NCBI RefSeq assembly: GCF_036242395.1
Contig: NZ_CP108458.1
Location: 1,922,001-1,986,000 of the forward strand
Length of the DNA: 64,000 bases
DNA from: Kitasatospora sp. NBC_01266
Lineage (GTDB): Bacteria > Actinomycetota > Actinomycetes > Streptomycetales > Streptomycetaceae
Direction of reading: 5' to 3'
A program made the position numbers and the translations under genes. The notes beneath the pieces were generated by a model that worked only from the letters and a program-made list of their open reading frames with translations, was not told the DNA's origin and searched no databases. Shown here one piece after another: positions 8,305 to 17,107 of the stretch (the first letter of the stretch is position 1; each line of letters opens with the position of its first letter).

Positions 8305-9504
8305 ATGACGACCTCCGCCGCCACCGACCGGGCCCGCTATGACCGCGCCACCGCCGAGTTGGACGCGCCGCTGGCCATCGTCGACCTGGACGCCTTCGAC
8401 GCCAATGCCGCCGATCTGGTCCGCCGGGCCGCCGGCAAACCGATCCGGGTGGCCAGCAAGTCGGTGCGCTGCCGGGCGCTGCTGGAGCGGGTGCTGGCGA
8501 TGGACGGCTTCACCGGGGTGATGAGCTACACGCTGGCCGAGTCCATCTGGCTGACCCGGGCCGGGTTCGAGGACGTGCTGCTCGCCTACCCCTCGGCCGA
8601 CCGGGCGGCGTTCGCCGAGCTGACCGCCGACCCGAAGCTGGCCGGCAACATCACCGTGCTGCTCGACGACCCGGCGCAGCTGCGGCTGATCGAGCAGGCC
8701 AGGGCGGGTGACGAGCGGGTGCGGGTCTGCCTGGAGCTGGACACCGCGCTGGAACTGCTCGGCGGGCGGCTGCGGGTGGGCACCCGCCGCTCGCCGCTGC
8801 GCACGCCCGAGGAGCTGGCCGCCTTCGCCGAACTGGTGCACACCAGGCCCGGGTTCCAGGTGGTCGGGCTGATGGCCTACGAGGGACACATCGCCGGGGT
8901 GGGCGACACAGTCCCCGGGCGGCCGCTCCGCTCGGGGCTGATCCGGCTGATGCAGGCCAAGGCCCGCACCGAGCTGGCCGAGCGGCGGGCCGCGGTGGTG
9001 CGGGCGGTCCGGCGGGTGGCGGACCTGGAGTTCGTCAACGGCGGCGGCACCGGCAGCGTGCAGACCACGGTGGCCGAGGCCGCGGTGACCGAGGTGGCGG
9101 CGGGTTCGGGGCTCTATCTGCCGCGGCTCTTCGACAACTACCGCTCGTTCCAGGGACGTCCGGCGGCACTCTTCGCGCAGCCCGTGGTGCGCCGGCCCGG
9201 GGTGGGCGTGGTGACGGTGCTGGGCGGCGGCTACCCGGCCTCGGGGCCGGCGGGGGCCGACCGCTCCCCCGTGCCGTACCTGCCCGCCGGGCTGCGCTAC
9301 GAATCGCAGGAGGGGGCCGGCGAGGTGCAGACGCCGCTGCTCGGGTCGGCGGCCGACGACCTGCTGATCGGGGACAAGGTCTGGTTCCGGCACGCCAAGG
9401 CCGGTGAACTGTGCGAGCGCTTCGAGCAGCTGCACCTGGTGGCGGGCGACGCGGTGGTGGCGACGGCGCCGACCTACCGGGGTGAGGGGCGGACCTTCCT
9501 CTGA
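8305..9504 (+). CDS. PLP-dependent amino acid aldolase/deaminase (alanine racemase N-terminal fold)
   Basis: Fold-type III PLP enzyme of 399 aa related to D-threonine aldolase and D-serine dehydratase-like proteins. The PLP lysine is expected in IRVASKSVRC near residue 53, after DAPLAIVDLDAFDAN. Further barrel strands carry TGVMSYTLAE and VGLMAYEGHIAG. The C-terminal beta domain ends with GDKVWFRHAKAGELCERF, where D-serine dehydratase-like enzymes place metal or substrate ligands. Its real substrate is unknown; annotation as amino acid deaminase/aldolase is the safe limit. The ATG at 8305 is preceded by no strong ribosome site. It is a single gene with a strong terminator downstream. Confidence 0.85.
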   Translation: MTTSAATDRARYDRATAELDAPLAIVDLDAFDANAADLVRRAAGKPIRVASKSVRCRALLERVLAMDGFTGVMSYTLAESIWLTRAGFEDVLLAYPSADRAAFAELTADPKLAGNITVLLDDPAQLRLIEQARAGDERVRVCLELDTALELLGGRLRVGTRRSPLRTPEELAAFAELVHTRPGFQVVGLMAYEGHIAGVGDTVPGRPLRSGLIRLMQAKARTELAERRAAVVRAVRRVADLEFVNGGGTGSVQTTVAEAAVTEVAAGSGLYLPRLFDNYRSFQGRPAALFAQPVVRRPGVGVVTVLGGGYPASGPAGADRSPVPYLPAGLRYESQEGAGEVQTPLLGSAADDLLIGDKVWFRHAKAGELCERFEQLHLVAGDAVVATAPTYRGEGRTFL

Positions 9505-9545
9505 GGGCCCGTTGACTGAAGGCCCGTTGGCTGAGGCCCGTTGCC
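9505..9545 (+). repeat. 15-bp tandem repeat after the aldolase stop
   Basis: Two and two-thirds copies of GGCCCGTTGNCTGA-type units follow the stop codon directly (9505-9519, 9520-9534, 9535-9545). The repeat is noncoding and of unknown meaning. Confidence 0.7.
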
Positions 9546-9550
9546 GCGCC

Positions 9551-9584
9551 GCCGCCCCGCTGCCTCGGGAGGCGGCGGGGCGGC
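9551..9584. terminator. Bidirectional terminator between convergent genes
   Basis: A near-perfect inverted repeat (9551-9566 with 9569-9584, one G-T pair) lies between the convergent aldolase and DUF2510 genes. There is no clear U-tract, as is common in this GC range. Confidence 0.65.
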
Positions 9585-9612
9585 GGGCGGCGGGCGGTGA
9601 GCGCGGGCGGCG

Positions 9613-10878
9613 TCAGGCGCTGGTGCCGCCGGTGCTGCCACCTGCGCTGCCACCACCGGAACCGGTCGGGCCCGAGTAGTTGGTGATCCCGCTGACGATG
9701 GTGTCCATCTGCGAGACCGCCGGCGCCTTGGCCGCGATGTCGAAGCCGAGCCGCACCGAGATCAGGCTCTTGCCGTCGGAGGACGGGAAGACCACCGACT
9801 CCACGGTGCCGTTGTTGCCCTGGGCCGCGGTGACCTGCCAGCGCACCAGGTAGCCCGAGCGGCCGTCCACGGTGACCGCCTGGGACTCCAGCTCCTTGTG
9901 GGCCGTGTTGCCCGGGTAGGAGGCGTTCGCGGCGTCCACGATGTCCTGCTTGGCGGCGGCCTGCGGGTCGGTGCCCTGGATCTGGCCGGTGTTGACGCCG
10001 CCGAGGGTGCACGACTGGCTGCTGCCGCCGCCGGCGCCCCCACTGCCGCTGCCGCCACCACTGCCACCGCTGCCACCGCTGCCACCGCTGGTACCCGGGC
10101 ACTGGTACGGGCCGACGGCCAGGAAGGCCGAACCGTCGGACGCCGTGCCACCCTGCCAGCCGGACGGGACCGGCAGCTGAATGCCGGTGTTCAGGTCGGC
10201 GGCCACCCCCGGCTGGCCGAGGCTGCCGCCACCGCCGCCGTTGCCTCCGCCGCTGCCACCGCTACCGCCGCTGCCGCCGCCCGGGAAGCCGGGAATCGCC
10301 GGGAACCCGCCGCTGGAACCGCCGGCCGAACCACCGCCGCCGCTGCCGCCCGAGCCGCCGCCCCGCTGGTGGCCACCGGTGCCGTTCTGCTGGGGGCTCA
10401 GCTGCTGCGGGACCGCCTGCGCAGTGTCGCGCGAGTCGTGGTGGTCCGTCGCCAGGTAGGTGACGCCGGAGCCGACGGCCGCGCCGAGCAGAGCGGCCAC
10501 GGCCGCGGTGACCAGCACCCGGCGACCGATCCGCTGGAGGACCGAGGGGCGCTTGGGCGGGAGCGGCTCGCCGTAGGGGCCGAAGCTCGGCCCTGGGCCG
10601 TCCGGTGCCTCCGGGAAGCGCACCGCGCCGTTCTCCAGCACCTCGCCCTCGATCACCCGGGTGGCGTCCAGCACGGCCGTCTCCTCGACGTCCGAGACGC
10701 CGGAGCCGTCCGAGTAGCCCGGATCACCCGAGTAGGCCGAGCCGGCCGAGCCGGCCGAGCCGCCGGGACGGGTGGTAGCCGTCCAGCCGATGCCGTCCCA
10801 CCAGCGCTCGGGCCGGGGGTCACTGGTGGTGTCCTGCGGGTCCGGGTACCACCCGGCCGGAATCTTCGCTTCGCTCAC
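9613..10878 (-). CDS. DUF2510 membrane protein with Gly/Ser repeat linker
   Basis: Protein of 421 aa. Residues 7-40 form a DUF2510 domain (GWYPDP, then WWDGIGWT). One membrane helix (about residues 140-165, VLVTAAVAALLGAAVGSGVTYL) places the remainder outside the cell. A flexible Gly/Ser-rich stretch (about residues 185-245) precedes a soluble domain with SGWQGGTASDGSAF and a second Gly/Ser insert. A conserved-looking region AAKQDIVDAANASYPG follows. The start is GTG at 10878 with no ribosome site; a -10-like TACATT seven bases upstream would make the transcript leaderless. The function is unknown; it resembles other actinobacterial surface lipoprotein-like DUF2510 proteins. Confidence 0.8.
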   Translation of the reverse strand: MSEAKIPAGWYPDPQDTTSDPRPERWWDGIGWTATTRPGGSAGSAGSAYSGDPGYSDGSGVSDVEETAVLDATRVIEGEVLENGAVRFPEAPDGPGPSFGPYGEPLPPKRPSVLQRIGRRVLVTAAVAALLGAAVGSGVTYLATDHHDSRDTAQAVPQQLSPQQNGTGGHQRGGGSGGSGGGGSAGGSSGGFPAIPGFPGGGSGGSGGSGGGNGGGGGSLGQPGVAADLNTGIQLPVPSGWQGGTASDGSAFLAVGPYQCPGTSGGSGGSGGSGGGSGSGGAGGGSSQSCTLGGVNTGQIQGTDPQAAAKQDIVDAANASYPGNTAHKELESQAVTVDGRSGYLVRWQVTAAQGNNGTVESVVFPSSDGKSLISVRLGFDIAAKAPAVSQMDTIVSGITNYSGPTGSGGGSAGGSTGGTSA

Positions 10879-11098
10879 ACCAGAAAATGTATGGGCAGGC
10901 GGATAAACGCGATATCAACTGAGCGCCATAATCGGGCCGATTCGCATGAGATTACGGTGAGAGCACCCGATCGGAGCCGCCCGAAAGTGGAACGACAACG
11001 GTCACCACTGCAGTCTTTGGATCTTCGTCCGATCTACGGTTCACTTCTTTGCAGGGCATCCGTCCTTGACCACACCAGGCGTTCAGGAGACGACCGCG

Positions 11099-12223
11099 AT
11101 GGCCGGCGACCACGACCACCCGCACGACGACCACGGCAGCCACGGCAACCACGACGGCGGGCAGCAGCACACGCACGACCACGGTGATCACGGTGATCAC
11201 GGCCATGGTGAGCAGAGTCACGGCGGCCACGGCCACGGTCACGGCGGTCACAGCCACTCGCACGCGGTCGCGGCCGACGCCGACCGGCGCTGGCTGACCA
11301 GCGCGCTGACCCTGATCGTCCTGTTCATGGCGGTCGAGGTGGTGGTCGGATTCGCCGCCAGTTCGCTGGCCCTGATCTCGGACGCCGCGCACATGCTCAC
11401 CGACGCGGCCTCGATCGTGCTGGCCCTGATCGCGATGCGGCTGGCCGCCAAACCGGCCCGGGGCGGTTTCACCTACGGCCTCAAGCGCGCCGAGATCCTC
11501 TCCGCGCAGGCGAACGGCGTCACCCTGCTGGTGCTCTCCGCCTGGCTGGGCTACGAGGCCATCGGGCGGCTGATCTCGCCGCCCAAGGTCGAGGGCGGCC
11601 TGGTGCTGGTCACCGCGCTGGTCGGGATCGTGGTCAACCTCGCCGCCGCCTGGTGCATGTCGAAGGCCAACCGCAGCTCGCTCAACGTCGAGGGCGCCTT
11701 CCAGCACATCCTGACCGACCTCTACGCCTTCATCGCCACCGCGGTGGCCGGCGCGATCATGCTGACCACCGGCTTCAGTCGGGCCGACGCGATCGCCTCG
11801 CTGATCGTGGTGGTGCTGATGCTGCGCGCGGGCATCGGGCTGGTCCGGGACTCCGGCCGGATCTTCCTGGAGGCCGCTCCCGCCGGGGTCGACCCCGACA
11901 TGCTGGCCGACCGCCTGGTCGACACCCCGCTGGTCGAGGAGATCCACGACCTGCACGTCTGGGAGATCACCTCGGGGCAGCCCGCGCTCTCCGCGCACAT
12001 CCTGGTCTCCCCCGGCGGCGACTGCCACGCGGTCCGCCGCGACCTGCAGCGCCGGTTGCGCGAGGAGTACCGGATCACCCACGCCACCCTCCAGGTGGAC
12101 CACGTCGGCGAGGACGAGGACCAGCAGCTGCTGCAGATCACCGACGCCGCCGACGCGCTCTCCGCCGAGCACTGCGCCGACTCGCACGGCCCGGTGCACC
12201 GCGCCGGACCGCACGCACACTAG
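11099..12223 (+). CDS. Cation diffusion facilitator (zinc-type) transporter
   Basis: Inner-membrane proton antiporter of the CDF family (374 aa) exporting Zn2+ or a similar metal. A histidine-rich cytoplasmic N terminus (about residues 1-58, repeated HDH/HGH) precedes six membrane segments. The transport-site motifs HMLTD in helix 2 and HILTD in helix 5 give the His-Asp pairs of zinc-type CDFs. The cytoplasmic C-terminal domain has HDLHVWEITSGQPALSAH. ATG at 11099 with GGAG upstream is chosen over TTG at 11066. No Zur-like box was found in the 220-base gap upstream, so its regulation is unclear. Confidence 0.93.
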   Translation: MAGDHDHPHDDHGSHGNHDGGQQHTHDHGDHGDHGHGEQSHGGHGHGHGGHSHSHAVAADADRRWLTSALTLIVLFMAVEVVVGFAASSLALISDAAHMLTDAASIVLALIAMRLAAKPARGGFTYGLKRAEILSAQANGVTLLVLSAWLGYEAIGRLISPPKVEGGLVLVTALVGIVVNLAAAWCMSKANRSSLNVEGAFQHILTDLYAFIATAVAGAIMLTTGFSRADAIASLIVVVLMLRAGIGLVRDSGRIFLEAAPAGVDPDMLADRLVDTPLVEEIHDLHVWEITSGQPALSAHILVSPGGDCHAVRRDLQRRLREEYRITHATLQVDHVGEDEDQQLLQITDAADALSAEHCADSHGPVHRAGPHAH

Positions 12224-12270
12224 AACGCCCCTGGCGGAATTACTCGCAGGCCTGTCACGTTCCGACGATC

Positions 12271-13122
12271 ATGACAACTGTGCTGCGGTACGCCGCCTTC
12301 ACCACCGACCCCGCCGGCGGCAACAAGGCGGGTGTGGTGCTGGACGCCACCGGTCTGACCGACCAGCGGATGCTGGCCATCGCCGCCGAACTGGGCTACT
12401 CGGAGACCGCCTTCCTCACCCCCGACCCGGCGCGCGGCGAACGCGCCTACCGGGTGCGGTACTTCGCGCCCACTCTGGAGGTGCCGTTCTGCGGCCACGC
12501 CACCATCGCCGCCGCCGTGGCGGTGGCCGACGCGAGCGGCCCGGGTGAGCTGCTCTTCGAAACCGGCGCGGGCACCGTGCCGGTGGCCGTCACCGCCGGT
12601 CCGGACGGCGTGCTGCGGGCCACCCTGACCAGCGTCGAGCCGCACGTGCTGGAGATCAGCGAGGCCGACCAGGCCGAGGCGCTGGCCCTGCTCGGCTGGA
12701 CCGCCGCCGAGTTGGACCCCCAGCTGCCGACCCGCATCGCCTACGCCGGCGCCCGCCACCTGGTGCTGGCCGCCCGCACCCGGGAGCGGCTGGCCGACCT
12801 GGCCTACGACTTCGACGGTCTCGCCGCCTTCATGACGAAGCGTGACCTGATCACCCTGCAGCTGGTCTGGCGCGAGTCGGCCACCGTCTTCCACGTCCGC
12901 GACCCGTTCCCGGTCGGCGGCGTGGTGGAGGACCCGGCCACCGGCGCGGCGGCCGCCGCGTTCGGCGCCTACCTGCGCGAGCTCGGCGGGACCGGCCCGG
13001 CGGCCGAGCTGACCCTGCATCAGGGTGCCGACCTGGGCAGCCCCGGCCTGCTCGACGTCGAGCTGCGGGCGGGCGACCCGCGGGTGCGGGTATCCGGCGC
13101 GGCGGTGCGACTGCCCGACTAG
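12271..13122 (+). CDS. PhzF family isomerase
   Basis: Cytoplasmic PhzF/DapF-fold protein of 283 aa with two alpha/beta-barrel halves. The N-terminal half shows FTTDPAGGNKAGVVLDA and the catalytic-Glu region GYSETAFL. FAPTLEVPFCGHATIAAA carries the substrate-loop GHAT motif, and the C half has VVEDPATGAAAAAFGAYL. Only PhzF itself has a known reaction, DHHA isomerisation in phenazine synthesis. No other phenazine genes are present, so this is a generic isomerase of unknown substrate. ATG at 12271 is 47 bases after the CDF stop; no clear ribosome site is visible. Confidence 0.88.
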   Translation: MTTVLRYAAFTTDPAGGNKAGVVLDATGLTDQRMLAIAAELGYSETAFLTPDPARGERAYRVRYFAPTLEVPFCGHATIAAAVAVADASGPGELLFETGAGTVPVAVTAGPDGVLRATLTSVEPHVLEISEADQAEALALLGWTAAELDPQLPTRIAYAGARHLVLAARTRERLADLAYDFDGLAAFMTKRDLITLQLVWRESATVFHVRDPFPVGGVVEDPATGAAAAAFGAYLRELGGTGPAAELTLHQGADLGSPGLLDVELRAGDPRVRVSGAAVRLPD

Positions 13123-13168
13123 GGGCCGTATGGCGGTGATTGTCGGCAGGGTGCGGGATGATCGGGCC

Positions 13169-14107
13169 GTGACCCTGATGCTCCTCGACACCGCCAGCCT
13201 CTACTTCCGGGCGTACTTCGGTGTGCCCGAGTCCGTGAAGTCCCCGGACGGCGTTCCGGTGAACGCCGTCCGGGGGCTGCTGGACTTCATCACCCGGCTG
13301 GTCCAGGACCACCGTCCGGACCAGTTGGTCGCCTGCATGGACGCCGACTGGCGCCCGCAGTGGCGGGTCGACCTGATCCCGACCTACAAGACCCACCGGC
13401 TCGCCGCCGAACAGCCCGAGGCGGCCGCGGGCACCGAGGGCACGGCGAACGCCGAGGAGATCCCGGACACCCTCTCCCCCCAGGTCCCGATCATCGAGCA
13501 GGTGCTGGACGCCCTCGGCATCGCCCGCGTCGGCGTCCCCGGCTACGAGGCGGACGACGTGATCGGCACCCTGGCCACCCGGGCAGCTGTCCCGGTGCGG
13601 ATCGTCACCGGCGACCGCGACCTCTTCCAACTGGTCGACGACGCCCGCGGCGTCCAAGTCGTCTATCCCGTCAAGGGCGTCGGCGCCGCCCAGCTGATCG
13701 ACGAGGCCGCACTGCGCGAGAAGTACGGCGTCACCGGCGCGCAGTACGCCGACATGGCCGCCCTGCGCGGCGATCCGAGCGACGGCCTGCCCGGCGTCAA
13801 GGGCATCGGTGAGAAGACGGCCGTCCAGCTCATCCACCAGTTCGGCGACCTGGCCGGTATCCGGGCCGCAGCCGCCGACCCGTTCGCCAAGCTCACCCCC
13901 GCCCGCCGCAAGAACCTCCTCGAAGCCGCCACCTACCTCGACGTGGCTCCCACCGTCGTCCGGGTCGCCACCGACCTCCCGCTGCCGGACTTCGACCCGG
14001 CGCTGCCGCAGGAACCCCTCGACCCGATGACCCTGGAGACCCTGTCCGACCGCTGGGGCCTGGGCTCCTCGCTCACCCGGCTGCTGGACACCCTCGCGCG
14101 GGCGTAG
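13169..14107 (+). CDS. 5'-3' exonuclease (Pol I N-terminal-like)
   Basis: Stand-alone 5' nuclease of 312 aa resembling the N-terminal domain of DNA polymerase I, without polymerase. Metal-binding acidic residues are visible in MLLDTASLYFRAYFG, CMDADWRPQWR, GYEADDVIGTLA and TGDRDLFQLV. The helix-3-turn-helix DNA clamp is GLPGVKGIGEKTAVQLI. It would remove 5' flaps or RNA primers. GTG at 13169 is the start that keeps the family-like N terminus; ATG at 13130 (13 codons earlier, with AGGGG) is possible. The gene is convergent with the SDR gene, 20 bases away. Confidence 0.9.
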   Translation: MTLMLLDTASLYFRAYFGVPESVKSPDGVPVNAVRGLLDFITRLVQDHRPDQLVACMDADWRPQWRVDLIPTYKTHRLAAEQPEAAAGTEGTANAEEIPDTLSPQVPIIEQVLDALGIARVGVPGYEADDVIGTLATRAAVPVRIVTGDRDLFQLVDDARGVQVVYPVKGVGAAQLIDEAALREKYGVTGAQYADMAALRGDPSDGLPGVKGIGEKTAVQLIHQFGDLAGIRAAAADPFAKLTPARRKNLLEAATYLDVAPTVVRVATDLPLPDFDPALPQEPLDPMTLETLSDRWGLGSSLTRLLDTLARA

Positions 14108-14127
14108 TTCCTGTCGGGCAGCCCCGC

Positions 14128-15138
14128 TCAGACCTGGTAGCGGCCGGGGTCGAGCAGGTGCAGGTGCTCGGCGACCCACTCGGAGGTCCGGCGCAGGCCC
14201 TCGGCCAGCTCGACCTTCGGCTGCCAGCCGGCCAGGGCCCGGGCCTTGGTGTTGTCGGAGAGCAGCCGCTCGACCTCGCTGCCGCCCGGGCGCAGCCGGG
14301 TCGGGTCCACCACGATCTCGGCCTGCCGCCCGGATGCGGCGATCAGGGCCTTGGCCAGGTCGCCGATCGAGACCTCGGTGCCGGTGCCCAGGTTGACCAC
14401 CTCGCCGAGTGTGCGGTCGGCGCGGGCGATGGCGAGGAAGCCCTCGGCGGTGTCGGTGGCGAAGGTGAAGTCGCGGGTGGGGGTGACTGAGCCGAGCCGC
14501 ACTTCGCTTGCTCCGGCGTGCAGTTGGGCCAGCACGGTGGGGATCACCGCGCGGGCGGACTGCCGAGGGCCGTAGGTGTTGAACGGGCGGACCACCGAGA
14601 CCGGCAGCTCGAAGGCGTGCCAGTAAGAGAGTGCCGCCATGTCCGCGCCGATCTTCGAGGCGGAGTACGGCGACTGCGGCTGGAGCGGGTGCCGCTCGCT
14701 GATCGGGGCGGTGATCGCGGTGCCGTAGACCTCGCTGGTGGAGGTGTGGATCAGCCGGGCGCCGTAGCGCAGGCAGGCGGCGGCCACGTTCTGGGTGCCG
14801 ACCACGTTGGTCTGCACGTACGCCTCGGGGGCCTGGTAGCTGTAGGGGATGCCGATCAGCGCGGCGAGGTGGAAGACGGTGTCGCAACCCGCCACCGCGT
14901 CCTGCACCCGCCCCGGGTCGCGGACGTCACCGGCGAGCATCTGCACGGGCTGGTCCGGGTCGGTGAGGTAGCGGGCCAGGTAGCCGCGTTCGGCGTACGG
15001 CTTGTAGTGCACCAACGCCCTTACCCGGGCGCCGCGTTCGACCAGCAGGTCGACCAGGGTGCTGCCGATGAAGCCCTCCGCGCCGGTGACGAGCACCGTA
15101 CGGCCGGTCCAGTCCCGGGCGGTGGTCGAGTCGTTCAT
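14128..15138 (-). CDS. NAD-dependent nucleotide-sugar epimerase/dehydratase (SDR)
   Basis: Extended SDR enzyme of 336 aa. The NAD-binding TGAEGFIGS lies at about residues 20-28, the catalytic YSASK at about 160, and RPFNTYGPRQSARA follows as in sugar 4,6-dehydratases and epimerases. The SxxEVYG (STSEVYG) serine motif is also present. The likely substrate is a dTDP-, GDP- or UDP-sugar; which one is not decidable. A GGAGG precedes ATG at 15138, and that ATG overlaps the stop of the MurG-like glycosyltransferase by four bases. The two are therefore made together and probably act in one glycosylation route. Confidence 0.88.
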   Translation of the reverse strand: MNDSTTARDWTGRTVLVTGAEGFIGSTLVDLLVERGARVRALVHYKPYAERGYLARYLTDPDQPVQMLAGDVRDPGRVQDAVAGCDTVFHLAALIGIPYSYQAPEAYVQTNVVGTQNVAAACLRYGARLIHTSTSEVYGTAITAPISERHPLQPQSPYSASKIGADMAALSYWHAFELPVSVVRPFNTYGPRQSARAVIPTVLAQLHAGASEVRLGSVTPTRDFTFATDTAEGFLAIARADRTLGEVVNLGTGTEVSIGDLAKALIAASGRQAEIVVDPTRLRPGGSEVERLLSDNTKARALAGWQPKVELAEGLRRTSEWVAEHLHLLDPGRYQV

Positions 15139-16355
15139 GCGATCCTCCGTGCTTCGGTGTGCGGGTTCTCGGTCGGCGCGGCCGGGTGCCACGGCGATCC
15201 GGCGGGTGGGTGGTGCGGCTGCGGGAGCCGGCCGATGGTGCGCAGGACCTTGGCGGCCAGCAGGTCGGCGGCCCGGGCGTGGCTGCCCGGTTCGGCGGCG
15301 CGGCTCATCGCGTGCAGCAGCCCCGGGTCGGCGAGCAGCGGTTCGAGGAGCTGGGCCAGCCGGTCGCCGCTGCACTCGCCGTCCGGCAGCAGCAGGCCGG
15401 CACCGGCGTCGGTGAGCACCCGGGCGTTGTGGGTCTGGTGGTCGTGCGGAGCGTGCGGGTACGGGACCAGGACGGCGGGCATCCGGGTGCTCGCCAGTTC
15501 CGCCACGGTGGCCGAGCCGGCCCGGCAGACCATCAGGTCGGCCGCCGCGTAGGCGAGGTCCATCCGGTCCAGGTAGGCCACGGCGGTGGCGGTCGGGCTG
15601 CCGTCCAGGGCCGCCCTGACCTGGTCGAGCGCGGCGGGGCCGGTCTTGACCAGCAGCCGCACGTCACTCCGGTACCACCAGCGCCGGGCCAGCTCGACGG
15701 CGGCGGCGGTCAGCCGGGCGGCGCCGAGGCTGCCGCCGTTGAACACCACCAGCCGCACGTCCTGCGGCACGCCGAGCTGCCGGCGGGCCTCGGCGCGCAG
15801 CGCGGCGCGGTCCAGGCCGGCCACCGCGCCGACCAGCGGCATGCCGACGGTCTCCGCCGCCAGGCCGGCCGGCAGGTGCGCCCTGGTGCGGTCGAAGGCG
15901 AGCGCGACGTGCGGGGTGAGCCTGACCGCGAAGCGGTTGGCCCGCCCGGGTACAGCGTTCGACTCGTGCACCACGCTGGGCAGCTTGGCGAGCCGGGCGC
16001 CGACGATCACCGGCGCGCTGGGGTAGCCGCCCATCCCGACCGCGACCTGCGCGCCCTCGGCCCGCAGGATCTCCTGGCACTGGCGGCCCGAGCGCAGCAG
16101 CGCGGCGGGCAGCAGATAGCGGCGCAGGCCGAGGGCGGCGTCGAACGGGATCATGTCCACCGTGTGCAGCCGGTAGCCGGCGGCGGGGATCAGTCTGGTC
16201 TCCAGACCGCGCTCGGTGCCCACGAACGAGATCACCGCGCTCGGGTCGGCCCGGCGCAGCGCCTCGGCCAGGGCGAGACCCGGGTAGATGTGGCCACCGG
16301 TCCCACCGGCGCCGATCACCACTGACAGGGGTTGGTTCCCGTGTTCCGTTCTCAT
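15135..16355 (-). CDS. MurG-like UDP-GlcNAc glycosyltransferase paralogue
   Basis: Glycosyltransferase of the MurG family (GT28), 406 aa. MurG motifs are intact: [19 protein letters not shown] at about 15-33, [22 protein letters not shown] and, in the donor-binding half, [13 protein letters not shown] with [13 protein letters not shown]. Normal MurG is about 360 aa; the surplus is a C-terminal Pro/His-rich tail of about 35 residues. It stands outside a division/cell-wall cluster, so it is an extra copy rather than the essential lipid II enzyme. It might glycosylate a peptidoglycan variant or a natural product. It is the first gene of a pair with the SDR and diverges from a two-component system 65 bases away. 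Confidence 0.85.
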   Translation of the reverse strand: MRTEHGNQPLSVVIGAGGTGGHIYPGLALAEALRRADPSAVISFVGTERGLETRLIPAAGYRLHTVDMIPFDAALGLRRYLLPAALLRSGRQCQEILRAEGAQVAVGMGGYPSAPVIVGARLAKLPSVVHESNAVPGRANRFAVRLTPHVALAFDRTRAHLPAGLAAETVGMPLVGAVAGLDRAALRAEARRQLGVPQDVRLVVFNGGSLGAARLTAAAVELARRWWYRSDVRLLVKTGPAALDQVRAALDGSPTATAVAYLDRMDLAYAAADLMVCRAGSATVAELASTRMPAVLVPYPHAPHDHQTHNARVLTDAGAGLLLPDGECSGDRLAQLLEPLLADPGLLHAMSRAAEPGSHARAADLLAAKVLRTIGRLPQPHHPPAGSPWHPAAPTENPHTEARRIA

Positions 16356-16420
16356 GGCACCGCAGCCTGCGCGGCTGGATTAAGAGAGTTATCAGAGCCC
16401 GATTTGGGAGGCTTGTCCTC
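16356..16420. promoter_or_regulatory. Shared 65-base divergent promoter region
   Basis: This is the only sequence between the MurG-like gene (minus) and the response regulator (plus). It is noticeably richer in A/T (around 16378-16396, with AAGAGAGTTATCAGAG) than its surroundings. It must hold both promoters and GGGAGG for the regulator gene. It is a natural place for the regulator to bind; no repeat clear enough to call an operator is seen. Confidence 0.5.
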
Positions 16421-17107
16421 ATGAGCAACGGACTGAGGGTGCTGGTCGTCGATGACGACCCAGAGGTGCGGGCCGCCGTGGCGGACGCCCTGGCGGTCGA
16501 GGGCTACGCCGTGCGCGGAGCCGCCGACGGGCTGGCGGCACTGAGCGAGCTGGCCGACTGGCAGCCGGACGCCATGGTCCTGGACCTGATGATGCCGGTA
16601 CTCGACGGCCTCGCGGTCTGCCGGCGGCTGCGGGCGCTGGGCGACCGCACCCCGATCCTGGTGCTGACCGCCCGCGACTCGGTGAGCGACCGGGTCGACG
16701 GGCTGGACGCGGGCGCCGACGACTACCTGGTCAAGCCGTTCGCCCTCGACGAGCTGACCGCCCGGCTGCGCGCGCTGCTGCGCCGCACCGCCCCCGCCGG
16801 GGACGACCTCGGCACCAGGTTCGCCGACCTGACGGTGGACCCGCTGACCCGCACCGGCAGCCGCGGCGGCCGGTCACTGGAGTTCTCCCGGACCGAGTTC
16901 GCCCTGCTCGAGGTGCTGCTGCGGCACCCCGGGCAGGTCCTGCCACGCGAGCTAATCATGGAGCTGGTCTGGGGCGGCGACTTCGGCCCGGATTCCAACT
17001 CGCTCGCGGTGTACGTCAGTTACCTGCGCCGCAAGCTGGAGGCCGGCGGCGAGCCGCGACTGGTGCACACCGTGCACGGCGTGGGCTACCGGCTGGGCGA
17101 GCAGTGA
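16421..17107 (+). CDS. OmpR/PhoB-type response regulator
   Basis: DNA-binding response regulator of 228 aa. The receiver domain (about 5-118) shows VVDDDPEVR, the phospho-acceptor Asp in [12 protein letters not shown], the switch Thr in LVLTARD and Lys in [10 protein letters not shown]. The winged-helix output domain ends [32 protein letters not shown] stands 9 bases before ATG 16421. Its stop overlaps the sensor kinase start (GTGA), so the pair is co-translated. It lies divergent from the MurG-like/SDR pair, which may be its target. Confidence 0.95.
   Translation: MSNGLRVLVVDDDPEVRAAVADALAVEGYAVRGAADGLAALSELADWQPDAMVLDLMMPVLDGLAVCRRLRALGDRTPILVLTARDSVSDRVDGLDAGADDYLVKPFALDELTARLRALLRRTAPAGDDLGTRFADLTVDPLTRTGSRGGRSLEFSRTEFALLEVLLRHPGQVLPRELIMELVWGGDFGPDSNSLAVYVSYLRRKLEAGGEPRLVHTVHGVGYRLGEQ

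Noticed and set aside
10879..11098. Zur-type operator upstream of the zinc exporter
   Set aside because: No TGAAAATCATTTTCA-like palindrome is present in the gap.
12271..13122. Part of a phenazine biosynthesis cluster
   Set aside because: Only the PhzF-like gene is present; such singletons are common and not phenazine-specific.
15135..16355. Housekeeping MurG of the dcw cluster
   Set aside because: No division or other peptidoglycan genes adjoin, and it is coupled to a sugar-modifying SDR; treated as a paralogue.
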